Positions 8,901-17,872 are shown, counted from the stretch's first letter. The stretch is DNA of 36,134 nt from Dysgonamonadaceae bacterium (GCA_031272085.1 JAISUN010000039.1:1-36134); one strand, 5' to 3'. Translations and numbers: made by a program. Notes: generated by a model not told the origin, from the sequence alone.

Positions 8901-9381
8901 TGAACCGCAGACGTTTACCGGCGTTTATCTCGACCCCGGAACCAGCAATGTCTATCTGCCTGTTTCGTTCAAAGTCCTGATTTCGGACAACGGGAGCGAT
9001 TGGACGCAAATTGCGCTGGGCAGCAACACTGCCATTTCGACTTTCAGCAAACAAACGGCGCGGTACATCCGCATCGAGCAGACCGGAAGCGGCTCCAACG
9101 CATGGCGGATAACCGAGTTTTACGTGATGAATACCGAATATACCGGCTCGGCAAAAATTTCCGAAGCGAACCTTGCGGTCAATTTTTGGATAGACAACAG
9201 CCGCCTTTATTTTTCGGGATTGCAGGGACGTTCGCAGGTGAAAATTTACAATACGGCCGGAGTTCCCGTTCACTCGCAGGCGGTTGACGGCGATTCAGTT
9301 TACCTGAATATTCCGCGCGGAATTTATATTGTTACAGTCGAAAACGGAGGCAGGATTTTCAGAACAAAAATTGTAAAATGA
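5974..9381 (+). CDS. Large secreted beta-helix protein with F5/8C domain and T9SS tail
   Basis: This 1135-residue protein has a type I signal peptide (cut near IYAQ, residue 19). Two pectate-lyase-like beta-helix units follow. Each begins with a conserved entry region (about residues 34-113 with GGTLFLPEGKY, and about 495-565 with GGGLVFLPPGHYNF) and continues into long helical repeats. An F5/8 type C (CBM32-like) domain spans about 930-1056 (LDGNADTRWST, RYIRIEQTG). The last ~70 residues are a T9SS sorting tail (VKIYNTAGVP, PRGIYIVTVENGG). The likely role is a cell-surface polysaccharide lyase or hydrolase, or a binding scaffold. No catalytic residues can be assigned, because the fold alone does not give the substrate. 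It lies between the GH92 and SusC genes, 52 bases after GH92. Confidence 0.85.
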   Translation: MKNILLFGIILFTTSIYAQEPTYKWELINPKYPTADAFVAGLNAADYGADLTGTTDQTALLQKLLDFLGSRSNNDGRKSDGTPNGGTLFLPEGKYLICGYLYIPKGVTIRGEWEKPVKGQPIKGTIIVCNNPSAKGHDCTILPNGTLSTAYEAQSTITMQPSSAVRDLAFWYPEQDADNITPYPPAILFGQQGYWGNDYCLASNITLVNAYDGIIFSRRNGGGAPNCYGIYGTPLRRGIEIDNIAEVGRIDNVDFSPDYWAGSGLPDSPTLTGKHRDFILENGTAVVMRRNDWSFICKVNAEGYNIGYRLDLSYNDDTNGNKTAPNGHNYGMEFTDCKYGVYVAAVSGSGMMFYEYKFKNCDYGFWFDKAAGGVVQIQGCEFDANTAAIYAPSTNNTKILMNQNVIKKGAINIQGGLASLVKNDFESEDVPQVILGANARATLTGNYRANNSPVSVKNLSMYECINDETPLEISELPHFPYKNQYEFTQKPAGSAFYVANAETGVTTAADDNSDALQALLNQAKNEGGGLVFLPPGHYNFRKPLTIPAGVELKGSVDVPSLPTGPGSAMEIYAGKGDEDGTPFITMEPGSGFRGMVVNYPEQIVQLLTEAELNNLDVYHFPYTVRGNRDVYIVNIAFRTAYHGIDLFTNKCDNHFVDYPAGHVFKTGIRVGGGSEGGHIYNAQFNQIAYGSGGETKFGRWPNSPDNLQADQTKYSNEHDMAYAYCWNNLYFMTFENCKNEVLYNNFDFGSNRGFTLADGANGICLGQGIDQGMNSFYIDGIGEDGFDFINTQIVTTAPSPGVQQTFRDNNRYFQTTANFSGLVTFFGADFWGQPQRISNDILGGTLELQAGNYSNSGQQTFANIASGAEFNVTGSNINNISSLLTSGSAPQFFVQSSLVNKNSLDVSICGLWLNNLEFSASVSPNAGAFLPRTGWIATASTSNADAQNSLDGNADTRWSTLSERQKPGQWFQVDMLEPQTFTGVYLDPGTSNVYLPVSFKVLISDNGSDWTQIALGSNTAISTFSKQTARYIRIEQTGSGSNAWRITEFYVMNTEYTGSAKISEANLAVNFWIDNSRLYFSGLQGRSQVKIYNTAGVPVHSQAVDGDSVYLNIPRGIYIVTVENGGRIFRTKIVK

Positions 9382-9405
9382 ATTATACATAGCCCGTTTA
9401 ATTAT

Positions 9406-9441
9406 GCTTCGTTCGGTGGCGATTTTTCCGCCGGGCGAGGC
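9406..9441 (+). terminator. Hairpin after the beta-helix gene, possible terminator
   Basis: Arms 9406-9419 and 9428-9441 can pair over 14 positions in RNA, using four G-U pairs, around an 8-base loop. A weak T-rich stretch (ATTTCTTATTTT) follows. It stands between the beta-helix gene and the SusC promoter. The G-U pairs mean it works only in the + orientation. Confidence 0.45.
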
Positions 9442-9541
9442 ATTTCTTATTTTAATTCAATATTTTTTCAAAAACATTGAAATTAATACAATTTTAATCT
9501 GAAATTAATTATTTTTTAAGAAATGATTAATCCTCTTTAAA

Positions 9542-9549
9542 TATATTTG
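9542..9549 (+). promoter_or_regulatory. -7 promoter box for susC/susD
   Basis: TATATTTG matches TAnnTTTG and lies 20 bases before the SusC ATG, in a very AT-rich gap of 188 bases. It suggests that the SusC gene and those after it can be transcribed separately from GH92. Confidence 0.6.
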
Positions 9550-9569
9550 CACAATAATTTTCATTTACC

Positions 9570-12500
9570 ATGAAGAAAAGTAAACTTTTACTAATGCTAT
9601 TCGCAATTTGCCTGTTTCAGGGCGCACTGGCGCAGAAAACCATAACAGGTACCGTGCGCGACGCCTCGAACGAGCCTCTGCTCGGAGTTTCGGTCGGCGT
9701 GAAAGGCGCAAGTCGCGGAACGACGACAGATGCGAACGGGAAATTTTCACTTAACGTACAAGCCGGCGATAAAGAGTTGGTTTTTTACTATCTTGGAATG
9801 ACGACTCAAACGATTCCGATAGGAACCAAAACGGTTATCGACGTAGTTATGAGGGAAAATGCAAACGAGTTGAGCGAAGTAGTCGTTTCCGCCTTGGGCA
9901 TCCAGCGCGAAATGAAATCGCTTCCGGTGGCTCAACAGCGTGTCGATGCGGCGACCATATCGGAAGTGCGCGACCCTAACATTATTTCCTCGCTTGCCGG
10001 AAAGGTTGCGGGCGTGATGGTTACGCCGCCGACAAGTTCCACCGGCTCGGCGCGAATCATCATCAGGGGAAACAGTTCGTTTACCGGCAACAATCAGCCG
10101 CTTTTTGTGGTTGACGGAATGGCCATCGACAACAGCGACGGCAGCGCCGGAGTTAGCGTAAACGGCGGCCTCGATATGGGCAACGGCGCATCGTCCATCA
10201 ATCCGGACGATATTGAAACTATCGACGTGCTGAAAGGGCCTAATGCTGCCGCGCTTTACGGTTCGCGTGCAGCCAACGGCGCAATCATTATCACAACGAA
10301 AAAGGCGAAAGAAAACCGGTTCAAAATTTCCGTCAATTCCAATACGATGTTCCGTTATATTACGCAGTGGCCTGAATTTCAAAACTCTTTCGGAATGGGA
10401 CACATGAACCGTATAGTGGGCAGCAACAGCAACTGGTTGGCGACAACCGACGCCGACGGCAATCTGTATCCGTATCCCGGCATTCCTATTATAGAACAGG
10501 TAAGCACCGACCAGGGCGGACGCTCCAACGGCGGCCCGATGATTGGCATGCCATATATCGGCCTCGACGGGAAAATTCATACTTACGACCCCCAGCCCGA
10601 CAATGTTTACGGTTTCTACCAGCGGGCGTCAACTTACACTAATAATATTAATGTCGAGGGCGGAAATGCAGACAATAATTACCGCGTTTCGCTGACCAAT
10701 TTCAATGCCGACGACGTAGTTGAAAAGCAGAATTTAGTCAATAAAAACACGCTGACAGCACGCTTTTACAATACGCTGATGAAAAACCTGACATTGGACT
10801 CAAAACTGACTTTTATCGACGAAGATACCGAAAACCGCCGTTACGCCAACCAGAGCGGATTCAATCCCCTGTATATGTACACCATTCTGGCACGCTCGAT
10901 GACGCTCGACCAGTTGCAATACTACAAAACTGACGCAGGCACCGAAACCGTGATGGTAGGCGGGATTCACAATCCCTACTGGACAATCAACGAAACAGGA
11001 AACGACGACAAAAAGATGCGTATTCAGGGAAATTTTGAACTTGCATACCAGATTTTGCCTTCGTTAAGAGCGTCGGTAAGGTACGGACGCGAATATATCA
11101 GTTCCGACGCCTACGAATACCGCAATAAGGGCGCTATCGGCTCCGGCGATGCGCTGGGATATTACCGCCGCCAGTACAATATTACCGATAACTCGCAGTA
11201 CGACTGGCTTTTGACATACAAAGACCGCTTCTTCAAGGAAAAAATTTCGATTTTGGGAACGCTTGGAGGACAAAGGTTGGATTACGCCGGTTCGTGGTTA
11301 AGCGCTTCGCTGACTTCATTGAAACAGTCCGGTTTTGCGCATATTTCCAACAGCAACGAACTTCCGCAAGCCGACGAAGATATTGTCAGCAGAAAACGCA
11401 TTAACGGCATATATGGCTCATTATCAATAGGATATAAAGATTTTATCTATCTTGATGCGACAGGCCGCAACGATTGGAGTTCTACCCTGCCCTTGGACAA
11501 CAACTCTTATTTTTATCCTTCGGCGGGTATATCGTGGTTGCCGACAGAAATGCTGGGAATTTCCTCATCCCTGATTTACGGAAAACTGCGTGCATCGTTT
11601 GCGCAGGTAGGAAACGACACATGGCCATACCGCCTGTTGCCCTACCCTAACCTTGGAAGCGGAAATGTTTTCGGAGGATATAAATATGTATCGCTGCCTA
11701 CTACCCTGCCCAACAGCCATTTGAAGCCCGAACGCACCAATTCTCTGGAACTTGGAGCCGATATCCGCCTGTTTGACAGCCGCGTTAATTTAGACGTAAC
11801 TTACTATCGCAAAAATTCGTTCGACCAGATTGTTGAGGCCGATATGTCGTATTCATCCGGTTACAGCAGAAGGGTCTTCAATGCCGGAGAAATACAGAAT
11901 AAGGGCTGGGAAGTCGCCGTAAACACAACACCCATACGCCTTAAAGATTTCCAATGGAATATTGATTTGAACTATACGAGAAACGAATCGGAAGTGTTGA
12001 GTATGGTAGATGGTCTGGAACAGATTCAACTCGGCCAAATATTTGATTTCTACAATGTTATCCGCGTGGGACTGCCCTACGGCTCGATGTACGGCTCGAA
12101 ATGGCTGACCGACCAGCAGGGACGCAAAATGGTAACTGCAAACGGCGACCCGATAAAAGTTGATTACGATTATCTCGGAAATTTCAATCCCGACTATATG
12201 TTCAGCATCGCTAACAGATTCAGGTACAAGGCCTTCGATGCTTACGTATTAGTAGATATGCGGAAAGGCGGGAAACTTTATTCCGGCACAATGCGTCAGG
12301 CAATCAGAAACGGCGTTATCAGCGGAAATGAAGAGCAAAAAGAATCGTATTGGCAGCGTACCGTGATTATGGGCGAATCGGGCGGAGCCGACGACGTTTG
12401 GGGCGGCACGACTTTCGACAATCTCTACGTTTACGACGCATCGCAATACGATAACGTTTACAATATGAATCAGGTTGACCCGAATTATCAGCCTAAAAAA

Positions 12501-12818
12501 TTTACCGGCTACCTTTGGCCGGGCAACGTAGGATACTGGGCTGACGCATATTGCAGCGAAGTAACTTACGACGCCTCGTACATAAAATTGAGGGAATTAA
12601 GCATCGGCTACAACCTGCCGCGAAAATTGATTTCCAAAATAAAAATGAGTAATGCACGCATTTCCATTGTTGGCCGCAACCTTTGGATAATTTACCAGAA
12701 AACGCCGAAGGGAATCGACCCCGAAGCCGCCATCAATGCAGGCAACGGACAAGGTATGGAATCCGGCTCGCTGCCGCCTTCCACAACTTTCGGCTTTGAT
12801 ATTAAAATCGCATTTTAA
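9570..12818 (+). CDS. SusC-like TonB-dependent outer-membrane transporter
   Basis: This 1082-residue outer-membrane transporter imports oligosaccharides through a SusCD complex. It has a signal peptide (cut after GALAQ, about residue 22) and a carboxypeptidase-regulatory-like domain (about 23-105, ITGTVRDASNEPLLGVSV). A TonB-box-like segment and plug domain follow (about 105-240, including NSSFTGNNQPLFVVDGMAI and DIETIDVLKGPNAAALYG). The rest is a 22-strand barrel ending in a C-terminal phenylalanine (FGFDIKIAF). There is no STN domain before the carboxypeptidase-like domain, so it is not expected to signal through an anti-sigma factor. SusD follows after 8 bases. Family assignment is very secure. 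Confidence 0.97.
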   Translation: MKKSKLLLMLFAICLFQGALAQKTITGTVRDASNEPLLGVSVGVKGASRGTTTDANGKFSLNVQAGDKELVFYYLGMTTQTIPIGTKTVIDVVMRENANELSEVVVSALGIQREMKSLPVAQQRVDAATISEVRDPNIISSLAGKVAGVMVTPPTSSTGSARIIIRGNSSFTGNNQPLFVVDGMAIDNSDGSAGVSVNGGLDMGNGASSINPDDIETIDVLKGPNAAALYGSRAANGAIIITTKKAKENRFKISVNSNTMFRYITQWPEFQNSFGMGHMNRIVGSNSNWLATTDADGNLYPYPGIPIIEQVSTDQGGRSNGGPMIGMPYIGLDGKIHTYDPQPDNVYGFYQRASTYTNNINVEGGNADNNYRVSLTNFNADDVVEKQNLVNKNTLTARFYNTLMKNLTLDSKLTFIDEDTENRRYANQSGFNPLYMYTILARSMTLDQLQYYKTDAGTETVMVGGIHNPYWTINETGNDDKKMRIQGNFELAYQILPSLRASVRYGREYISSDAYEYRNKGAIGSGDALGYYRRQYNITDNSQYDWLLTYKDRFFKEKISILGTLGGQRLDYAGSWLSASLTSLKQSGFAHISNSNELPQADEDIVSRKRINGIYGSLSIGYKDFIYLDATGRNDWSSTLPLDNNSYFYPSAGISWLPTEMLGISSSLIYGKLRASFAQVGNDTWPYRLLPYPNLGSGNVFGGYKYVSLPTTLPNSHLKPERTNSLELGADIRLFDSRVNLDVTYYRKNSFDQIVEADMSYSSGYSRRVFNAGEIQNKGWEVAVNTTPIRLKDFQWNIDLNYTRNESEVLSMVDGLEQIQLGQIFDFYNVIRVGLPYGSMYGSKWLTDQQGRKMVTANGDPIKVDYDYLGNFNPDYMFSIANRFRYKAFDAYVLVDMRKGGKLYSGTMRQAIRNGVISGNEEQKESYWQRTVIMGESGGADDVWGGTTFDNLYVYDASQYDNVYNMNQVDPNYQPKKFTGYLWPGNVGYWADAYCSEVTYDASYIKLRELSIGYNLPRKLISKIKMSNARISIVGRNLWIIYQKTPKGIDPEAAINAGNGQGMESGSLPPSTTFGFDIKIAF

Positions 12819-12826
12819 TCTATAAA

Positions 12827-14662
12827 ATGATAATGAAAATGAAAAAACAATATTTATCAATAATTGCTTTTTTGACGGCAATACTCGCAATAAACGGCTG
12901 TACAGACGGTTTTGAGGAAATCAACACCAATCCCAACCGCATTACCTACGCCGAGCCGGATTTTATCTTCGGATTAAGCCCCGTAAGCACCCTGCGCACC
13001 ATAGGCGGGGCAAGCAACGGCGCATCGCGTGCTAATAACTGGTTCGTGTTCGGCAATTACAGCCAGATGTGGGCCGTTCTTGGCGGCAGCGCTCCCCAAT
13101 TTTCAGCCGACGGAGCATCGGACGACCTCTGGAATAGCCTGTATGTCAATTCTTTAAATCCATTATTCAACATTATAAACGGATATAAAGACAATTCCGG
13201 ATATAAAAACCGCGTGGCAATCGCCAAAATCTGGCGCTCGTATGTATTTTCCATTCTGGTAGGGCTTTACGGCCCGCTGCCCTATACGGAAGCCTGCAAC
13301 GGCGATATTTCAGCACGCTTCGACAAGGAAGAAGATATTTACCTCGGCATACTTGCCGAATTGAAAGAGGCTTACAGCGAGATAAACGTGAGCAATACAA
13401 CGGATAAATATCCTTCCGAAGCAGAGCCTTTCCTGCAATCCGACCTGTCGCGCTGGGCGCAGTTTGCGCACTGTATTCGCCTGCGTACCGCAATGCGAAT
13501 AGCAGAGTGCGACGTCCACAATCCCGACAAGGCTTGGCTGCAATCGTTAGCCGCAACAGCAAAAGCGGTAGTAGCCGAAGAGTTGAACAATGCCGAAAAC
13601 GGCCTTCTTATCAGCAGCAACACAGGAAATTTCTCAATGACTTTCGACAACAACGACCTGAATACGCGGAATCCGCTATTTTTCATCGTTGACCAGATGA
13701 CGCCCGCCGAAAAGAAAAAACAGTTGGGCAATCTGCCGGTTCTTCACGAATCGCTGATGATGTGGATAAAACCGGCAACCTACAACGACCCCGTTTTGTC
13801 GATTTACGTGAAAGAAGGCGACGGCGGAACCCGCCAGCGTCCGGTGAGCGACAAATATCTGGGACGCCCCAATTCGATGGGAACTCCAACAGATTACCGC
13901 TGGCCTGACGGCTGGGTAAGCCCCTATGCCAACGTAGAAGATTACACAAATTTCGCTACGATAGGCAAAACTTTCCTCGCTTCCGACGCTAAATATTATT
14001 TCTTCTCTTATGCCGAACTCTGTTTCCTGCGTGCCGAAGCCAAATTGAAAGGCTTTTGGAACGGCTCGAAATCGGCCGAAGAATATTATTACGAAGGCAT
14101 CGACGCCCGTTGCTCAAAATACAGCATAACAGGAACGGCGGTAACAAATTACAAAAATTCGGCAGGCATAAAGTGGAGTACGCCTACCGACACCACAAAA
14201 TCCGGAGTTGTAACTTCTTCATTCCGCGACTATCTCGGCGGTTTTACCGATAGTTTTTTGGGCGGCGAAGAAGACAATTTCAAGCGGATTGTCGTCCAGC
14301 ACTGGATTTCGCTTTTCGGCCAGAATATCGACGCTTGGATACTTATCCGCCGGACGGAAGTTATCCCCTTTAAGCCGAGTTTCAACGCCAGCCAGAACGA
14401 CGGCTACGTGAGCGGCACTTGGGCTTACATCCCCGAACGCTTGCCCTACCCCGGACGCGAACGTAGCGTAAATACCAAAGAAACGCAGGTTGCGATACAG
14501 GAATATCTGTACGACAACACCCTGAAAGATACGCAAGACCGCGTTACATTCCGCCTGATTTTTGCGGCCGATAATCCCGGATTACCCGCGCCCAAAGAAG
14601 GAACGCCGGCATACAGCGCATATCCGTATCCGCTGCCGAATCAAGCATTAAACCGTAAATGA
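12827..14662 (+). CDS. SusD/RagB-family surface glycan-binding lipoprotein
   Basis: This 611-residue lipoprotein is the lid and glycan-binding partner of the upstream SusC. The signal ends in the lipobox INGC (about residues 22-25). The mature start CTDGFEEINTNPN is typical of the SusD-like_2 branch, and the early acidic residues fit a surface-export signal. TPR-like helices run through the protein, and blocks such as RSYVFSILVGLYGPLPYTEA and FLRAEAKLKG are typical of the family. Two further in-frame ATGs (12833, 12839) could be the start without losing the signal. Its spacing from SusC (8 bases) and from the next gene (14 bases) indicates one operon. Confidence 0.95.
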   Translation: MIMKMKKQYLSIIAFLTAILAINGCTDGFEEINTNPNRITYAEPDFIFGLSPVSTLRTIGGASNGASRANNWFVFGNYSQMWAVLGGSAPQFSADGASDDLWNSLYVNSLNPLFNIINGYKDNSGYKNRVAIAKIWRSYVFSILVGLYGPLPYTEACNGDISARFDKEEDIYLGILAELKEAYSEINVSNTTDKYPSEAEPFLQSDLSRWAQFAHCIRLRTAMRIAECDVHNPDKAWLQSLAATAKAVVAEELNNAENGLLISSNTGNFSMTFDNNDLNTRNPLFFIVDQMTPAEKKKQLGNLPVLHESLMMWIKPATYNDPVLSIYVKEGDGGTRQRPVSDKYLGRPNSMGTPTDYRWPDGWVSPYANVEDYTNFATIGKTFLASDAKYYFFSYAELCFLRAEAKLKGFWNGSKSAEEYYYEGIDARCSKYSITGTAVTNYKNSAGIKWSTPTDTTKSGVVTSSFRDYLGGFTDSFLGGEEDNFKRIVVQHWISLFGQNIDAWILIRRTEVIPFKPSFNASQNDGYVSGTWAYIPERLPYPGRERSVNTKETQVAIQEYLYDNTLKDTQDRVTFRLIFAADNPGLPAPKEGTPAYSAYPYPLPNQALNRK

Positions 14663-14676
14663 AAAATTGAAATAAT

Positions 14677-15912
14677 ATGAAAAAGATACTCACAATTTTA
14701 TGTATTTTTGGTTTGCCCGCATTGATTTTCAATGCCTGCGAAGACAGGCCTGACGTATATGAATTTCCGATTGACGAATATGTTTACGAAATTCCGGACG
14801 TGCCGGTAACGGAAGATTATGTCGTAGGCGTTGCATACGATACAAAATACCGCGATACTCTTTACAACGAATGGTACGATACCGGCCTGAAAGCGCACTC
14901 CCTTTATACCGGAACTCCAGTTTTGGGCGAATACGACGTCCGCCGGGATGAAGATGTTTTGCGCCAGCACCTCGACTGGGGCAAACAGGCAGGCGTCGAT
15001 TTCTTCGTTTTGAGTTGGGGCGGACACGGATACAACGATACTATCCTTTCCCGATGGGAACAACTTTACGCGCAGGATAACGCCCGCCCGAAAGTAGTAA
15101 TCCGTTTCGACCCCGGATACCGATTCATTTCAGGCGGTAAAGACACTTTGCAGTTGAACCGCGCCGTTCTGGATTCCCTGCGTTTCGACCTCGATTCAGT
15201 CTATACCAACGTGATGATGCACGATTTCGCATACAAAAAAGCCGACGGCAAACCGGTTATGGTTTTCTGCAACTTTACAAACACGGCTCAAATACCGCGG
15301 ATAAACGACTTTATCACTTACCTGAAAAGTTCGCAAGCCATTCAAAACAAGATTTGGCTGATGGCTGAACTCGGCGGAGGCTGGACATCGCCCGAACGCT
15401 GGGGCTACAATGCCGCAAACGGATATGCCGACGGCCCGACGGCAGGTTACGTAAAACCCGATTCCATCAAGCCTTTCGATGCATTTTTCATCACCGATAT
15501 TTCGCATAATAACTACGACCGGTTTTATTCCCAGTATTCATATTTGGATTACAACTATCGCTACTGGCAAGACCGTATGAAACCGCTTGGAAAGGAATAT
15601 ATCCCGACTGTGCAGCCCGGCTTCGACGACCGCGTAAATACGCCGGCAAGCGACCGCTATCTTATTCCGCGCTGGAAAGACAATCAGGCGTATGTGATTA
15701 GTTCCGCCGTAACCGGCCAGACCTATAATTTGAGCAGTTTTACCGAAAATCCCTATCAAAAATGGGCTAATGTGGCAAAACGCAATGTCGGCGAAAGCCG
15801 AATCATTATGGTTTACAACTGGAATGATTTTGCGAGCGGAAGAAATCTGGAACCCGTTACCGAATTTGGAACAGATTATCTGCTTTATACAAAAGTGTTC
15901 TTTAAAAAATAA
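14677..15912 (+). CDS. GH99-like lipoprotein, catalytic glutamates apparently replaced
   Basis: This 411-residue lipoprotein (lipobox FNAC, about residues 18-21) has a TIM-barrel-like fold resembling the GH99 endo-alpha-mannosidase / WbsX-like group: LDWGKQAGVDFFVLSWGG near the start, TVQPGFDDRVNTP later, and NWNDFASGRNLEP near the end. In active GH99 enzymes the last motif normally reads like NEWxEGTxxEP, with two glutamates three residues apart. Here those positions appear to be D384 and S387. The protein may therefore bind rather than cleave the glycan. Its place right after SusD is the usual slot for a SusE/SusF or SGBP protein. The fold call is moderate; the inactive state is inference from a manual alignment. 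Confidence 0.6.
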   Translation: MKKILTILCIFGLPALIFNACEDRPDVYEFPIDEYVYEIPDVPVTEDYVVGVAYDTKYRDTLYNEWYDTGLKAHSLYTGTPVLGEYDVRRDEDVLRQHLDWGKQAGVDFFVLSWGGHGYNDTILSRWEQLYAQDNARPKVVIRFDPGYRFISGGKDTLQLNRAVLDSLRFDLDSVYTNVMMHDFAYKKADGKPVMVFCNFTNTAQIPRINDFITYLKSSQAIQNKIWLMAELGGGWTSPERWGYNAANGYADGPTAGYVKPDSIKPFDAFFITDISHNNYDRFYSQYSYLDYNYRYWQDRMKPLGKEYIPTVQPGFDDRVNTPASDRYLIPRWKDNQAYVISSAVTGQTYNLSSFTENPYQKWANVAKRNVGESRIIMVYNWNDFASGRNLEPVTEFGTDYLLYTKVFFKK

Positions 15913-15915
15913 GAT

Positions 15916-15973
15916 TTTTTTGATTTTTGGGCAGGGTTTTAACGGACTTCGGCCCTGCCCGGAAATCAAAAAA
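15916..15973. terminator. Long symmetric stem-loop after the GH99-like gene
   Basis: GGGCAGGG (15929-15936) pairs with CCCTGCCC (15953-15960). Flanking T-rich and A-rich arms extend the stem to about 21 bp. The + strand has A's, not T's, after the stem, so it is not a standard terminator in that direction. Partial termination or mRNA 3'-end protection inside the PUL are both possible. Confidence 0.5.
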
Positions 15974-16020
15974 TAAACATAATAAGAAGTCCATTATTTT
16001 TATTTTTTAAATTTAATATT

Positions 16021-17847
16021 ATGAAATTAAATTACTTTTTGAAGTCATTTGCTCTGCTGACCTTGATTTCGTTGGCTATGAGCGTAAACGTAAAGGCGAC
16101 CGATTATCACGTAGCCGACGGCGCTACTGATACGCAACTTGCCGCTGTTCTCGACCAGGCCTCGACAGGCGACGTAATCCTGATTGACGGCTGGGTAACA
16201 ATCAACGCAATGGTTCACGTTACAAAAAACGTAACCATTAAGGCAGGCACAACAAGTATTTGCGGCTTCGACGGAGGCGGCAACTCACGTCTGTTTGAAA
16301 TTCATCCCGAACCGGTTGAAGGCGCAAAATTAGTGTTTGAAAACCTTGATTTTACCGGCGGCAACGGTTGGGCAAGCGACCCCACTGACGGCGGCGCAGC
16401 CCGCATCTACGGCGGAACAACCGAATTTATTCAGTGCTATTTCTACGAAAATGTTTCAAAACGTGGCGGAGCCTTCTTCATCGTTGAAAACGGTACTACC
16501 GCAATCTTCAAAGGTTGCGAAGCATTCGACAATCTGGCGCAGGGCGACGGCGGCGAAAGTCGCGGCGGTTATCTGTTTACCGACGGCGAAACCCACATTA
16601 CCCACGAATATTGCAAGATTTACAGCAACCGCTCTATCGGCGGACGTGGCGGCGCTCTCTGTCTTTTCGGAAACGGCACCCGCTATTTCTATTACACCAC
16701 CATTACGAACAATTATGGCGGAAATTGGAGCGAAGACGGAACAACGAAATTAGACAAAGACGGTAATCCGGTCAGCGACGGCGAATACGAAGGCGCAGTC
16801 GGCTTCATCACCGGCGGAGCGACTACTTTTGAATCCTGCGGAATTGTTGGCAATCAATCGTGGAGCCACTCCGGAATTATCCGCGGCTGGGGCGACGCCA
16901 ACACTACCGTAACTTTCATCAATACAAACCTTGCAAAAAATCAAAGTATGCACGACCGCTCCCCGCTCTGGATTGGCGGCAATGCCACTTATACTTTTGT
17001 AAACAGTTTCCTTGTTGAAAATCAGGGACAAAACGCAGGAAACGGCGCAGGTTTTGATTTCGACGGAGCAAGCGTTATATTAAACATTTTCAACTCTGTA
17101 TTTGCCCACAACGTTGCAGGCGGCGACGGAGCAGTCGATATCCGCAACGCTTCAAATTATGCCACGCAGTTGGTTGTAAAAAACTCGCTCATCGGGCTTA
17201 TTCAGGGCAATTCAAGCGTCGTAGTTCCGCAGGATAATCCCAATATTCCTACAAAATCGAATATTGCGCTGTATAAAATTGCCGACGAACAGTCGCAGAT
17301 TGATTACGCTATTTTAGAGCCTGCAACCGGCATCAATTACGGACAGGGATTGAGGTTCAGCAAATCTTTCAAGATGCCGTATTATCTGCTCGACCCTGCC
17401 GGAACGGTGGCAAAACTTGGCGACCCCGCTCTGCTGGCCGATTACGACACCAATCACGATTTGTTCGACAATACGCGTACTACCGCTGCCGATGGCTCCA
17501 TCTCGGCCGCCCCCACTGTTGCAACTATTACCGACGACGAATATGACGATTCGGGCTGGGAAGACAAAATTTTCACCGGAATCAGCAGTCCTTCGGTATC
17601 CGGCACAATCGGCGCTTTCCGCGTAATCGGATACGTTTCCAACGGCATACTTGGAATCGATTTCGGCTCAATCAAGGGACAGACCCGCGGAACCCTGATT
17701 TCGTTGACCGGACAGGCCGTTCAGGAAGTTTTCAACTGCAATGTCGTAGCAAAAGGTTACTACAATGTTGACGTTCGCCCCGGCGTTTACCTGCTTCGCC
17801 TTGTAAACAACGGCAAAACTTATGTACAAAAAGTTGTCGTAAAATAA
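16021..17847 (+). CDS. Secreted right-handed beta-helix protein with T9SS tail
   Basis: This 608-residue protein has a signal peptide (cut near VKAT, about residue 26). A parallel beta-helix of about 400 residues follows, made of imperfect coils rich in Gly, Asn and aromatic residues (for example GGAARIYGGTTEFIQC, RGGAFFIVENG, RGGALCLFGNG). The last ~70 residues form a T9SS sorting tail (GTLISLTGQAVQEV, RPGVYLLRLVNNGKTYVQK). The helix resembles the pectate-lyase / polymorphic-adhesin superfamily, but no catalytic site is evident. It could be a lyase, an epimerase-like enzyme or a surface binding protein. It is the second beta-helix protein of the PUL, with a strong terminator directly after it. 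Confidence 0.8.
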   Translation: MKLNYFLKSFALLTLISLAMSVNVKATDYHVADGATDTQLAAVLDQASTGDVILIDGWVTINAMVHVTKNVTIKAGTTSICGFDGGGNSRLFEIHPEPVEGAKLVFENLDFTGGNGWASDPTDGGAARIYGGTTEFIQCYFYENVSKRGGAFFIVENGTTAIFKGCEAFDNLAQGDGGESRGGYLFTDGETHITHEYCKIYSNRSIGGRGGALCLFGNGTRYFYYTTITNNYGGNWSEDGTTKLDKDGNPVSDGEYEGAVGFITGGATTFESCGIVGNQSWSHSGIIRGWGDANTTVTFINTNLAKNQSMHDRSPLWIGGNATYTFVNSFLVENQGQNAGNGAGFDFDGASVILNIFNSVFAHNVAGGDGAVDIRNASNYATQLVVKNSLIGLIQGNSSVVVPQDNPNIPTKSNIALYKIADEQSQIDYAILEPATGINYGQGLRFSKSFKMPYYLLDPAGTVAKLGDPALLADYDTNHDLFDNTRTTAADGSISAAPTVATITDDEYDDSGWEDKIFTGISSPSVSGTIGAFRVIGYVSNGILGIDFGSIKGQTRGTLISLTGQAVQEVFNCNVVAKGYYNVDVRPGVYLLRLVNNGKTYVQKVVVK

Positions 17848-17872
17848 AAAATGAATAAAAGATAACTTTTAT

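Noticed and set aside
9570-9900. STN signalling domain on SusC
   Set aside because: After the signal peptide the sequence goes directly into the carboxypeptidase-like domain.
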